Below, piece by piece: positions 38,056 to 48,125 of a stretch of 64,000 nucleotides of DNA. The notes under the pieces were generated by a model. It had not been told where the DNA came from, did no database searches, and saw nothing but the letters and a program-made list of their open reading frames with translations. Positions within the stretch are counted from its first letter, which is position 1; every line of letters begins with the position of its first letter. The DNA comes from Ascoidea tarda (nom. inval.) (Eukaryota > Ascomycota > Saccharomycetes > Ascoideales > Ascoideaceae). The stretch lies in NCBI GenBank assembly GCA_030560485.1, contig JAKTTS010000010.1:1-64000 (forward strand). The letters are read 5' to 3'. The position numbers and the translations under genes are program-made.

Positions 38056-38649
38056 TTAGTGTGTAATCAAAATGTTTTTAATTTTAAACTTTTGTCCACC
38101 TTCTCTATTATAATGTTATTTTATCATTTTATATTTAGTTTTTTAACTATATATATATAATTTTTTTAAAATTTGTCAATTTATTTTTTTAGTTTTTTTG
38201 ATTCTCAAATATTCTTTTCTTTACTTGTTTTTGTCCGATTTTTAGTTGCCTCAATTTTCTTCTGAAATAAATAAAAATAAAAGCTAATAAATGAATATCG
38301 GTTATTGCTCCTTTATTCTGAATCTTATCAAATGGTTTAAACCTAGCTGATGAATGAATTCATTTAAATGTGATATCAATAGAACTTTTATTATTATAAA
38401 TTGAGATTATACATGATGCAATAAAAGAAAAAAAAATAATAATACAATACAAAACAATTAAAAAGATAAATAAAATCAAAGCAAAAAAAAAGCAAAAACA
38501 GACACAAGTGAAATCTTTCTTTAAAGTAATAAAATAAGATATCACAAAATCAGCACAATCCAATCTTTGGTAACGTAATAACAAAGTGAAATACAATTTA
38601 GACTTAAATTTCTAGCATGTTTGTTTGTATCTTTAAATAAAATAAATAA
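38056..38649. other. Convergent gap, velvet / SIM-rich protein
   Basis: 594 bp, highly AT-rich, with TATATATATA near 38148 and poly-A/T runs. No gene or RNA signature seen. Confidence 0.6.
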
Positions 38650-41600
38650 TCAATCCTTTTCTAAAATCTCAAAATTTTCTTCATCACTTTCAGCAAACAT
38701 TTTATATGTTTGAGAACTAAAAATGGAAACAACTGTTTGATTATTTTCAACTGTTTTATCTCCAGATTCAACTTCGTTATTTTCAATACCTTGAATATTC
38801 TTTTTACCTATCGGGTTTTCTAATTTTCTAGATAAATCGATGTCATTGCCGGTATCGTTTTGTGCCAGCTTTTGCTTTAGTGGTTGTGTAATATCAAGAT
38901 CATTAGAAATGGCCTGAAACAACTCTGCTTCCTCATTTTTACTGATAAAAAAATAATCATCTGATAAACTAGTGTTGTAAACTATATTATCGTTTGTAAT
39001 ATCGATTTTATTTTCAATAGATTCATCTATTTCATTGGGTGTTTCCAAGCCTTCCAAGTTAGATGTTTGCTTATGTTCATCATCCACTTCATTAATATTT
39101 TCAACTCCTTTCTTTTGATTAATTTTTTCTTCGGTAATTTTTTCATTCTTTTTGTTTAAATTATTTCCTTCTTCATTCTTCTCGTTTTCATCGGTTTTTT
39201 CATCGGTTTCATTTTCAGCTTCGATTTTTTCCCAAGTAAGTCTTTCAGTATTTTTGTTATTATTAGTTTGTTCATTATTTTTTTCTTCATCAGTATTTTG
39301 AACATTGTGAGTTTCAATATTTGAATTTTGAATATGAATTTTATTAAAAATAGTTTCTTTTTCTTTTTCATTTTTTGTTTTTTCATTAATTTTTTTTAAA
39401 GTAAAATTTTGACTAGAAATTTTGCTGTTAATGCTTTCATCGCTTTCAGAATTTTTTTTGTTTGAATCAACTTTTAAAGCTCGATTAATGGTGTTTTTAA
39501 TTTCTTCTTTTTCAGAATTTACCACATCATCTGAAATTGAATTCGAAGTGCTTTCTGAATTATTATAAATACTTTTTCCACTTGAAAACTTATCAACTGT
39601 TTCCTTTTCGTTCCTTATTTCAATTTCAGTATTAACTTTTATACTATCAAGATTATTATTTACTTCAGACAAAATTTTACTCTCATTGACTACTCTATCA
39701 CCCGAGTTACTTTCAGACAAGCTTTCAGTGTCTAAATTAGAAGAAAGTATTTGTTCTTTATTTTCATTGACTTTTTTATCACTAACAACGAATTTATCCA
39801 GGTTTTCAATCTTTTCTCCGACGTCTTTTACAGAACTTTGAATGAGAGCATCTTCTTCAAACAAAAACATTTGAGTTTTTTCAATAAAAATTTCATCTTC
39901 ATTGTAAACCAAATTCAGTTTCTGATAATAGCCCTCATCATTTTCATCTGAAGGAATAAAAGTAATTATTTCTGAGGCTTCAACAAAAACCTCGTCCATA
40001 CTGGCATCACTGAAGGAGTTTCCATTGTCTACATTTTTTTTCTCAATAATTTCAACATTTTCTTGAACGTTTTCATCAACGTTTTCATCAACGTTCTCGT
40101 CAACCTTTTCATCATTTTTTTCTTGAATTTTCATTTCAGTTTTATTTTGGTTTTCGTTAATAGAAGATAAAATAGGGGTTTCGGATCTAGGACGAAAGCT
40201 ACTAACTATTTTACTAACAAATCCTTTGAAAATTTCACGAGTAGTAACAGAAGATAGAATTGGAGAATTTTCAACAAATGAATTAGGCTTTATTTCATTT
40301 ATGATCTTTTCATTGTTAACTGGACTTGAATCAATGACAGTGGATTCCTCTTTGGCTTTAATCACAACAGAAGACTCGTCCAATTTTGTAGATGTTACAT
40401 CATCCACATCAATAGTTTCTTCTGATTCATCGCTAACAAATAAACCTTCTGATGATTTAGATTTAACAATCTTAACCTTAGACTGAAGTTCATCTTCATC
40501 CTTTTCATCTTCACTTGATGAATCCAGTATATCAATAATCCCTCCACTTTTCTTTTGAATTTTAGCGGTTGTTTGCAATCTCGAAGAATGCCTTGCCCCT
40601 TTAGAAATAGGCTTTTTAATTCTTCCAGTACTCGTTTTTCTTTCCTTCGGTAACTTAACATATTTCTCAACAACTACAGCTGTATCACTTTTATGGTTGT
40701 CTTTATCCTCATTTTGTATTTTTTCTGGTTTGGTTCTTTTTTGATTGTTGATTTCAGAAATATCAGTTTTTACTTCGTCTTCTGAAACAATAAAATCTTT
40801 ATTTTTTACTTCAACATCTTCCTTATCTTCTTTACGGTCTAATTTTTTTTTGTTCTTTGTTTGATTAATGTTAGTTTCAGAAATATGATGTTCTTCAGAT
40901 TCCAATTCTGATTCTGAGTCATCATTTTTATTAATTTCGACAGTGGATGATTCAACTTTGTCTCCCTCATCAGTCTCTTCTTCATCTTTGTCTTCAATGT
41001 CGATAACATAATTTTTATTGTTTTTATCTTTTACATCTTTCAAGTCTTTTGATTTAATATTTGGTCTTCCAAAAACTGTCTTTCTATTTTTTTCTAAATT
41101 TTCACCCTTTTTGAATGTTGACTTCTTTGGAGAAATCTTTGTAATGGTTGAAGCTCTTAATCTTCTCGTTGAATTGCCATCCATATTCAGCTTCTTAATA
41201 GTAGATGAAATTAATGTAAAATCTTCATTAGAATCTTCATCAGATTCAAAATCAGAAATTACTTTACTATGAGAAGATGGTTTTTCTTTCTGTTTTGTTG
41301 ATCTTCTTGTGGTTTTTCTGTTCAAAAACCTATTTTGGGTAGTTGATTTGGGTTTTCTACCTCGTCTCGACTTAGGTGGTTGATCATTCATTTCATGCAG
41401 AATTTTCGAAATAGAGTTATCTTTTTTCTCTAATTGAGGATCAGGTGTAGCTTCGATATCTATAATTTTTGAATTCTTGTCTGTTAACATTTCTACCTCA
41501 GAATCAGACAAAATTACCACATGAGCTTCTTTTTCAACAAAATTATTTTTTTGATTTTCCCGTGTGGCAGTTCTTAATCTCTTTCTTATGTGATTGGAAG

Positions 41601-44100
41601 CCATACTAGCTTTACCATTATCTTTGTCATCGTCATTATCACCATAGTAATTTGAATTTTCATCATCTGAGCTTAAATCTAGTTTTTTTCTTTTATTAGA
41701 ACCTGAGTCATTGGAGCTTTCATTACTACTACTAAGTTGAAAAACTTTATCATTATTTTGGTCATCACGTTGATCTCTTTTGGCAATTTTTCTTTGGATT
41801 GTTGACAAAATATTTTTAGCGGATTCATTTTCATTTTCATTTTCATTTTCATTTTCTGTAGGAGAATACCTTTCAGGTTGTTTTTTCTTTCTAGAAGATT
41901 GATTTTGGGAATAAGGAAGGGAAGTTATAAAATTAAAATCTTTCTCATCAGAGGAGGAAGAACTAAAATCAGAAAGTTCTTGGTCAATAGATTTTGGTTT
42001 GAAGTTTTGTTTATGATTTAAGTTGGAAAAACCAATTTCTTTTTTTAAAACCTTTTGAGTTTCATCAAGTTGAGGAGTTAATTCGGAAGAGGGTTTTTCT
42101 GAATCAGAATCGGTTAAGTCAATAGCTAAACTTGTATATTTGGTATCATTTTTTGGTTTTCTATCAAAAGATCGGTTCCTCTTTGACATTCTTCTGGTTT
42201 CAATAAGAGTATCAGGTTTCATTTTGAGTTGATTTTCTGTTCCAAAACTAGAGTTGGAATCAGAATCAGAATCATCAATAGAAATAAAATCCTTGTTTTG
42301 AGAAATCGAAAAAGTTGATTTTGAATTTGAAATTGGACTTGAAATTGATTTTGAAATTGAACTTGAATTATTTCTTGATTTTTTTGAGATGTTAGTTGCT
42401 TCGTGGTGTGAATAATTTCTGAAAGATGGTTCTGAAGGCGGATTGGGATTGGAATCGGAATCAAAATCAGAATTAGAAAGAGTTATAAAGCTATTTGAAC
42501 TTTTTGAATCTTTTGAAACAATTGGCTCTGGTAATTGATGTTTTTTAGTGGAATATCTATTATTAAATGAGGTATAATCTGAATGATTGGATTTGATGTT
42601 GACGCCGACATCGTCAAAATTTTTGGAAGAGGAACCATTGCTATTGCTGAGAATATCATTAATTAGGTTAATAAATTCCCAGCTATTTTTTTGAGTTGAT
42701 GTTGGCTTTTGATTTAAAGTATTTTCATTACTGTTTTTATTAGAGCGTCTTTTAGAGGTGCCATTTAATTGAGTTGTGTAGTTAAAGGAGTTTGAAATAT
42801 CAAAGGAATTTTTGATTGGAAAGTTTTTATTTTTACTCATTGATTTGTTGTTGTTGTTGTTAGTAGCGGTAGTGGTATAATTTTTATTGGGTTTGTTTAT
42901 AAAATTTGAATAATTTGAATCAAAAACTTTTTTATTTAATATTGAAGAGAATTTTTTTTGAGAACGTAAATTTGAGTTTTGTAGTTTTAAAAAGGATTTG
43001 ATTTTTTGAGAGTTTTTAATGATGTGATCATTTGAGTTATAGACTAATTTATTATCGTATAGAGTATAGGATTCGTTAAATTCTATGGGATAAATTTCTA
43101 GGTTTGAGAAAGAGGATAAGTTTTTTGAGGTGATTTTATTTATTGTTGATACCGAACTTTGATGATCAATTTCGTTGAAATTGTTATCTAAGATTAGGAT
43201 GCAGTTGAATTTGTAGTAAATTTTGAAAAACTTGAAATTTTTTCTGATAAAATGTAAGAATTTTTTATAGCGTTTTTTAAAAACCAAGACAGAAGGATCG
43301 GTTGAATTTAATAAAGATGATGAAGATAAATCATGCAAGTCGGTCAAAGAATTGGAATAGTTGGTAATGACAAATAAGTATTTGAAATAGTACTGAATGA
43401 CCAGATTTAAACTAAAGGAAATTGGTTTTTTATTATCAGTTTTGAAAGATAAATTCAAGTCGGGAGAGGATATCGGTAGGTATTTGTTGAAAGAGGTTGG
43501 ATTGGAAGATGTGTTAGAAGCTGGATTAGAAAGGGAATGAGAAGAGGACTTTGATAGGTCAAGGGATGTGTTGTTAAATTTATTGAGGAATCGTAAGGTG
43601 ATAGTGTTTTTGTTGTAGTCTTGAGATTGATTTTGGTTGTTTAAGTAATTGTTTGAGTTATTTAGAGAATAAAATCTAAGAAAAGCTGAGTCATTGTTTA
43701 AAGACTGGTACAAATGAAATTTATTAATTTGCAAGTGATTTAAAATGTAGCAATTGATTTTGATCTTGAGGTTGTTTTGGTTAATGTTGAGGATGTTTTT
43801 AAAATTTAGCAAATCGATTAGCCTATAATTTTTTTTGTCGCTATTTGGGCTATTAATTTTGGGGTCAGTGTCATCAGTATCGGTGTTATTGTCGTTGTCA
43901 TTGGTGTAAAAATTCAAGTATTTCAAGTTCAAGTTGAATTTTTTGGCAAATATTTCAAAGATGTTGATGTTGTTGTTGATAAAGTTGTTGATATCATTTA
44001 GGTATAGTTTATAATTGAAGTCAGGTAAATAGTCAGTGTTTATAAAAGTAAAGTTGAATTCGATATAGGGAAGATTGAAAAGCTGGATGTTGTCGTCCAT
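38650..44100 (-). CDS. 1816-residue acidic disordered protein with multiple SUMO-interaction-like motifs
   Basis: I do not recognise the family. Residues 1 to about 330 look folded (Asn/Phe/Tyr/Leu-rich, for example DYLPDFNYKLYLNDINNFI and FLHFIRKNFKFFKIYYKFNCILILD). The rest is Ser/Glu/Lys/Asn-rich and probably disordered. It contains at least six hydrophobic-plus-acidic words of the SUMO-interacting-motif type: FISIDDSDSDS (about 604), LAIDLTDSDSE (about 657), HVVILSDSEVE (about 859), KIIDIEATPD (about 876), YVIDIEDKDEEE (about 1029) and IIDILDSSSEDE (about 1185). An AT-hook-like RRGRKPK lies near residue 908 among basic stretches. The C-terminus (KMFAESDEENFEILEKD) is acidic. No RING, BRCT or helicase motif was found. 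A nuclear, chromatin- or SUMO-linked scaffold is plausible but unproven. The ATG at 44100 starts the conserved-looking N-terminal block. Confidence 0.75.
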   Translation of the reverse strand: MDDNIQLFNLPYIEFNFTFINTDYLPDFNYKLYLNDINNFINNNINIFEIFAKKFNLNLKYLNFYTNDNDNNTDTDDTDPKINSPNSDKKNYRLIDLLNFKNILNINQNNLKIKINCYILNHLQINKFHLYQSLNNDSAFLRFYSLNNSNNYLNNQNQSQDYNKNTITLRFLNKFNNTSLDLSKSSSHSLSNPASNTSSNPTSFNKYLPISSPDLNLSFKTDNKKPISFSLNLVIQYYFKYLFVITNYSNSLTDLHDLSSSSLLNSTDPSVLVFKKRYKKFLHFIRKNFKFFKIYYKFNCILILDNNFNEIDHQSSVSTINKITSKNLSSFSNLEIYPIEFNESYTLYDNKLVYNSNDHIIKNSQKIKSFLKLQNSNLRSQKKFSSILNKKVFDSNYSNFINKPNKNYTTTATNNNNNKSMSKNKNFPIKNSFDISNSFNYTTQLNGTSKRRSNKNSNENTLNQKPTSTQKNSWEFINLINDILSNSNGSSSKNFDDVGVNIKSNHSDYTSFNNRYSTKKHQLPEPIVSKDSKSSNSFITLSNSDFDSDSNPNPPSEPSFRNYSHHEATNISKKSRNNSSSISKSISSPISNSKSTFSISQNKDFISIDDSDSDSNSSFGTENQLKMKPDTLIETRRMSKRNRSFDRKPKNDTKYTSLAIDLTDSDSEKPSSELTPQLDETQKVLKKEIGFSNLNHKQNFKPKSIDQELSDFSSSSSDEKDFNFITSLPYSQNQSSRKKKQPERYSPTENENENENENESAKNILSTIQRKIAKRDQRDDQNNDKVFQLSSSNESSNDSGSNKRKKLDLSSDDENSNYYGDNDDDKDNGKASMASNHIRKRLRTATRENQKNNFVEKEAHVVILSDSEVEMLTDKNSKIIDIEATPDPQLEKKDNSISKILHEMNDQPPKSRRGRKPKSTTQNRFLNRKTTRRSTKQKEKPSSHSKVISDFESDEDSNEDFTLISSTIKKLNMDGNSTRRLRASTITKISPKKSTFKKGENLEKNRKTVFGRPNIKSKDLKDVKDKNNKNYVIDIEDKDEEETDEGDKVESSTVEINKNDDSESELESEEHHISETNINQTKNKKKLDRKEDKEDVEVKNKDFIVSEDEVKTDISEINNQKRTKPEKIQNEDKDNHKSDTAVVVEKYVKLPKERKTSTGRIKKPISKGARHSSRLQTTAKIQKKSGGIIDILDSSSEDEKDEDELQSKVKIVKSKSSEGLFVSDESEETIDVDDVTSTKLDESSVVIKAKEESTVIDSSPVNNEKIINEIKPNSFVENSPILSSVTTREIFKGFVSKIVSSFRPRSETPILSSINENQNKTEMKIQEKNDEKVDENVDENVDENVQENVEIIEKKNVDNGNSFSDASMDEVFVEASEIITFIPSDENDEGYYQKLNLVYNEDEIFIEKTQMFLFEEDALIQSSVKDVGEKIENLDKFVVSDKKVNENKEQILSSNLDTESLSESNSGDRVVNESKILSEVNNNLDSIKVNTEIEIRNEKETVDKFSSGKSIYNNSESTSNSISDDVVNSEKEEIKNTINRALKVDSNKKNSESDESINSKISSQNFTLKKINEKTKNEKEKETIFNKIHIQNSNIETHNVQNTDEEKNNEQTNNNKNTERLTWEKIEAENETDEKTDENEKNEEGNNLNKKNEKITEEKINQKKGVENINEVDDEHKQTSNLEGLETPNEIDESIENKIDITNDNIVYNTSLSDDYFFISKNEEAELFQAISNDLDITQPLKQKLAQNDTGNDIDLSRKLENPIGKKNIQGIENNEVESGDKTVENNQTVVSIFSSQTYKMFAESDEENFEILEKD

Positions 44101-44474
44101 TTTGCAGAAAAAAAAAAGCAGCAGAACAGGACCCAGGAATACAAGAAAACAGCAGCAAAAGTTAACAGGCCTTGAGAGTACTAAGACCTCGAAATAAAAG
44201 TAATTGGCAAATCAAAGCACCCTCCAGCTTTGATTAACAGGAGTGAAAAGTATCTCCTGCGTAAACAGAGATTGCCCTTTTGAGAAGAAAATCACGTGCC
44301 TAGTCAGCCGACCACGTAAAGGGGTGCTTATGTAAGTGGGAAAATGCGCTGTATAAAAGGGTGGTATAAAAGAGCGGCAATCAGCGGCAATATATGGGAA
44401 TAGACGTAAACGTGGGCATAAAAAATATCTAACTAAAAATAAAAGCGAAGTAAATAAAAGAGATTTAGAGTGGA
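44101..44474. promoter_or_regulatory. Promoter region with E-box and twin TATA boxes
   Basis: Contains CACGTG at 44293-44298 (ATCACGTG context), about 190 bp before the leftward SIM-rich gene. Two rightward TATAAAAG boxes lie at 44352-44359 and 44365-44372, and a repeated AGCGGCAAT word follows at 44373-44394. The twin TATA boxes point toward a transcript running right into 44475-44925, where only weak ORFs exist. Confidence 0.45.
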
Positions 44475-44873
44475 CTAGCCAACGAGTATGCTTGCACACA
44501 CCTCGCTCTCCAAGTCGGAGAGAGTGTGCACCACTCTGCTGTCAAGGTGCCCTGCACCAGTAGCTCTGTTGAACTCAGCAACGACGAGACCGGCAAACCT
44601 CCTGTGTATCTCTGTTTCCAAGTCCTCCACACTTTCTATCTGGCTTTGTGTCCGGCTGGATCTGAAAAGCAATGGCGAGTTCTGCACAAGAGGCGAGGAG
44701 GGCTCCATGTTGGGAAACAAATTTGTAAAGCTGGAGGAGGGGAACACAGCGAGATGGCTGCTGTTGCTGTTGTTGTCTTTGATGTCTCGGAGGAACCTGT
44801 CTTTGGCATTCCTCACAACACCATTGTTTTTGGAGATCATGGGGCGTATCATTGTGAATAAAGCACTGCTCAT
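44475..44873 (-). CDS. Hypothetical 132-residue ORF
   Basis: ATG-initiated ORF coding a hydrophilic protein with SRTQSQIESVEDLETEIHRRFAGLVVAEFNRATGAGHLDSRVVHTLSDLESEVCASILVG-type sequence (quoted in part: DLETEIHRRFAGLVVAEFN), which looks more protein-like than the overlapping plus-strand ORF. No family recognised, no signal peptide or membrane segment. The twin TATA boxes to its left favour the other strand, so this could be a non-coding or antisense region. It lies in a GC-richer island. Confidence 0.3.
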   Translation of the reverse strand: MSSALFTMIRPMISKNNGVVRNAKDRFLRDIKDNNSNSSHLAVFPSSSFTNLFPNMEPSSPLVQNSPLLFRSSRTQSQIESVEDLETEIHRRFAGLVVAEFNRATGAGHLDSRVVHTLSDLESEVCASILVG

Positions 44874-45534
44874 AGTAGAAAATTGCTGGAAATGTTTGGT
44901 GGTGAATCAATGGAGACCATGACAAGAGCAGGAAGCAGAAAAGCCAGTTCCTGGAGAGGTATTTAAGCTGTTTCTGCTCGCTGGTATCGTGTCATTGGCA
45001 ATGTTCTGGGAATGGCTCAGGAAATGCGATAGAAAAGACAACAGAAAACGCCATTGGTAACGGATAACACACCTCCGGTATTCAATTAGAAAGCGCCCGG
45101 TGCTGCGCTCTGATTTGACGTTGACGTGGGCGCCGGAGTGTGAGGAATCACCTGCTTTTTAGGTTTTAGCAGGATAATTTGTGTGTGTGCAAGGATGTAT
45201 GCACACTTTTTTAAAGTGCTTCCCTCACTGTTTAGGCACCTGTCTTGCTGAGTCAGACGGGCTTTTTCATCCATCTCCGGCTCTGCTTATCAGAGCATGC
45301 TATTGTTGGAAACATGGAATCACTCTCATTTTACATCATAATTCTATTTTGCGATTACCACTAATCAGCGCTATTCAAGCTAAATACTCTCCCGATAATT
45401 ACTTACATTGTCTCGAGATAAACAAATATTCTTCTGATAACCCAATTTTTAATGAATAAGCATCATCTTTGTTTTTCTTTTTTTTTTTTTTCTTTTTGCT
45501 TGTTTTCTTGTTTCCTTTTCGCTCGGTTTTTCAC
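44874..45534. other. GC-richer gap with an inverted repeat
   Basis: Holds ATTGG words (44996, 45053), a GC-rich stretch at 45090-45140 with TGACGTTGACGTGG (two TGACG words), and a perfect inverted repeat GTGTGCA-aggatgta-TGCACAC (45185-45206). No supported gene. Confidence 0.4.
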
Positions 45535-45840
45535 TTAATTGTTCTCATCCTCATTAATTTCCCTGCAATTTCCTTCAAATTTCTTTAATTGCTCCCATCT
45601 TCTATTTTCAATATCTATCAGCTCCTTCCTTTCCTGCTCAATCGACTTGTCTCTTTGTCCCTCTGCATTCAGCATATCAGCTACTTTTTCTTTTTCGTAA
45701 ATCAATCCCAACTTGTCTCCAATATAACTTCTATTAAGCAAACAAACCACATAATACCTTTGATACTGTTTATCAGTATTGGCAATCACTTTACTAATGT
45801 TTAATTTATTATTAACCGTTAAATATCTGTTTAGGCTCAT
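45535..45840 (-). CDS. Small conserved-looking protein, 101 residues, unknown
   Basis: ATG-initiated ORF divergent from TRM13. Composition is normal and not low-complexity: MSLNRYLTVNNKLNISKVIA at the start, a central RYYVVCLLNRSYIGDKLGLIYEKE, and a charged helical C-terminus (DKSIEQERKELIDIENRRWEQLKKF). The basic start could act as a mitochondrial signal, but this is weak. I could not match it to a named yeast protein. The divergent promoter with TRM13 and clean frame support a real gene. Confidence 0.5.
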   Translation of the reverse strand: MSLNRYLTVNNKLNISKVIANTDKQYQRYYVVCLLNRSYIGDKLGLIYEKEKVADMLNAEGQRDKSIEQERKELIDIENRRWEQLKKFEGNCREINEDENN

Positions 45841-46192
45841 CCCGGACTATTATTCTAATTCACTCTAATTTACTCTAATTTTTTATCAAATAAAATCATC
45901 CTCTTTTTATATCATTTTCCAAAATTATTGCTTTAAACTGTTTTTCCAAGAAGATTATTTTCAATATTTTTATTCAATTTAAATGAATATTTTCCCCAAC
46001 CTCAACTAAAAAATGACTTCTCACAAATCAAAATTGTATGCCATGTTAATGCAATCAACTGTCTATTCATGCACCTTTCTATTTCTTCCATTGTAGCGGG
46101 TTCTTTTTATTTATTATTTTTCCAAAATTTTCAATTCTTTTTCTTTTCATTTCCTTGTATTTTTGACATTTCATTTTAAATTTTATATAAAA
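45841..46192. promoter_or_regulatory. Divergent promoter of small ORF and TRM13
   Basis: 352 bp, T-rich on the TRM13 side, with TTATATAAAA directly before the TRM13 ATG. No named factor site stands out. Confidence 0.35.
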
Positions 46193-47863
46193 ATGACATC
46201 TTCAAATACAAATCGAACTTTAAATGCAAATCAAGCTACTAATAATAATAATGATAATGACTTAAATAACCAACTGAAAAGATCTTTATCTAATTCTAAT
46301 GAAAAACATCCAATAAACAATAATACTAATACTAATACTAATACTAATACTAATACTAATACTAATACTATTACTATTACTAATATATCCAAAAATAAAA
46401 TTAAACGTCAAAAATATAATCTAAAAAAAACTAATGATTCAAAATCACAAAGATTACAATGTGAATATGTACTACCTAAGAAAAATAGAAGATGTGCAAT
46501 GACAAGAAAAAAAGAAAACACCTATTGTGCTGAACATTTAATCTATCAAAATAATTCAATCAATCATAACATTACTAATGACAATAATAACAATAATAAA
46601 AATAATGACACTACTAATGACAATAAAAGAATTCCTTGTCCAATTGATCCAAAACATTCAATTTGGCAATTCGACTTGAAAAAACATCTAATTAAATGCA
46701 ACAAAGTCAAACAAAATAAACAAAATACCGATCCATGGTTTATTAACGACTTTAATCTAAATACCCAAAACTTTGTACAATTTAATGATGATGAAACAAA
46801 TGAAATAAATTATCATCATTTCATCAATTTGGTCAATAAAATTTACTTTAGTATTAAAAATTACAATTCTTCTCCACTTTTAAATGAATTTAAAACCTTT
46901 CGTGAAAATTCAACAATCGAAAAAAGAATTGAACAATTACATAACCAAAAACACATCCTACAACAATCGTCTTTAATTAAACAACTAATCGATTTAAACC
47001 TATTTCCAAATCCTCATAACAACTATATTACCAATTTCACCTATATCGAATTTGGTTGTGGCAGAGCTGAATTATCCAGATATATCCTAAAATCATCGAT
47101 TCAAGAATCTCTACTAAATAAAAATAACAAAAATGTTACTATACCAAATTTTTTATTAATCGATAGATCTCCTGTTCGGTTAAAAATGGATTCTAAAATG
47201 ATAAAAGATTTTGATGATTTTAAAATTGAAAATATTAACGAAAATACAAACAGCCTATTCAACTCTCAACCATATATTAAAAGAATCAAAATTGATATCA
47301 AAGATCTAAGTCTAGACCAGGTCATTCAAAACGATATTAATTTCAATCGAAATCAAAACCGAAAATTTATAGGAATCTCAAAACATTTATGTGGAGCTGC
47401 AACTGATTTAACATTAAGATGCATTTTTAATAGCAAATTATTGCTAGAAAGATTCCCGGGTTTGATCATTGCAATGTGCTGCAGACATCGTTGTGATTAC
47501 ACCTGTTTATTACCTGAATCTAGAGATTATTTCCGAAAATTAGGAATCGTTGATCAAAAAGATTTCAATCAACTAATCAAACTATCATCCTGGGCCACTT
47601 GTGGAAGAAGACCCAACATGAAAGATGACGATATTAATGATCATCCCTCTGGGTTAAATATTCTAGAAAGAGAAAAAATTGGATTTAGAGTGAGAAGAAT
47701 TATCGACGAAAGCAGGAAATACGCAGTCGAACAACGAGGTTTTAATGTCAAAATGGTAAAATATATTGATAAAAGCATTTCTCTAGAAGATACCTGCTTC
47801 ATTGTAACACCAAAAACAGCAAATGCTCAAGAAACAGAAGCACCTCAAGATCCAAAACCTTGA
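46193..47863 (+). CDS. TRM13: Trm13, tRNA 2'-O-methyltransferase for position 4
   Basis: Trm13 methylates the ribose of nucleotide 4 in the acceptor stem of certain tRNAs. It has an N-terminal CCCH-type zinc finger (LQCEYVLPKKNRRCAMTRKKENTYCAEH), a U11-48K-type CHHC finger (RIPCPIDPKHSIWQFDLKKHLIKCN), then the methyltransferase domain with the SAM loop YIEFGCGRAELSRYI, SKHLCGAATDLTLRC, and IIAMCCRHRCDYTC with the following SSWATCGRRP. The N-terminus is an Asn/Thr-rich stretch encoded by repeated ACTAAT units (46321-46383). The frame opens at 46163 with a TTG; ATG 46193 (MTSSNTN) is the start, giving 556 residues against 476 in S. cerevisiae. Confidence 0.93.
   Translation: MTSSNTNRTLNANQATNNNNDNDLNNQLKRSLSNSNEKHPINNNTNTNTNTNTNTNTNTITITNISKNKIKRQKYNLKKTNDSKSQRLQCEYVLPKKNRRCAMTRKKENTYCAEHLIYQNNSINHNITNDNNNNNKNNDTTNDNKRIPCPIDPKHSIWQFDLKKHLIKCNKVKQNKQNTDPWFINDFNLNTQNFVQFNDDETNEINYHHFINLVNKIYFSIKNYNSSPLLNEFKTFRENSTIEKRIEQLHNQKHILQQSSLIKQLIDLNLFPNPHNNYITNFTYIEFGCGRAELSRYILKSSIQESLLNKNNKNVTIPNFLLIDRSPVRLKMDSKMIKDFDDFKIENINENTNSLFNSQPYIKRIKIDIKDLSLDQVIQNDINFNRNQNRKFIGISKHLCGAATDLTLRCIFNSKLLLERFPGLIIAMCCRHRCDYTCLLPESRDYFRKLGIVDQKDFNQLIKLSSWATCGRRPNMKDDDINDHPSGLNILEREKIGFRVRRIIDESRKYAVEQRGFNVKMVKYIDKSISLEDTCFIVTPKTANAQETEAPQDPKP
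46321..46383 (+). repeat. ACTAAT hexanucleotide repeat
   Basis: About ten tandem ACTAAT/ACTATT units code an Asn-Thr stretch in TRM13. Confidence 0.9.
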
Positions 47864-48125
47864 AGAAACAAACCACCATGACGGTAACTAATTCAACACG
47901 CGTATATCTGCATAAAACACTTATGATTGCATACAACGCGCTGCTGCATTTGTTTGCAGAATTTTCAAAGCACGTGGGTGAATTTACCCGGATAGCTTCA
48001 AATTCCCTATTTTTCGTTATTTTTTTTTTTTTCTTTTTTCTTGTTCTGTGAAAAAAGTTTATAAGTTGAAGCAAACAGTTGAATTATTTTTTGTTTATTA
48101 TTTAGCTTCATTATCATAATTCACC

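Noticed and set aside
44291-44298. ATCACGTG as centromere element CDEI
   Set aside because: No CDEIII-like TTCCGAA with an AT-rich 80-bp spacer beside it, and similar E-boxes occur in six other promoters.
44488-44922. Plus-strand 144-codon ORF
   Set aside because: Composition (Cys, Trp and Leu runs) looks like the antisense of the 44475-44873 frame; kept only as a finding because of the TATA pair.
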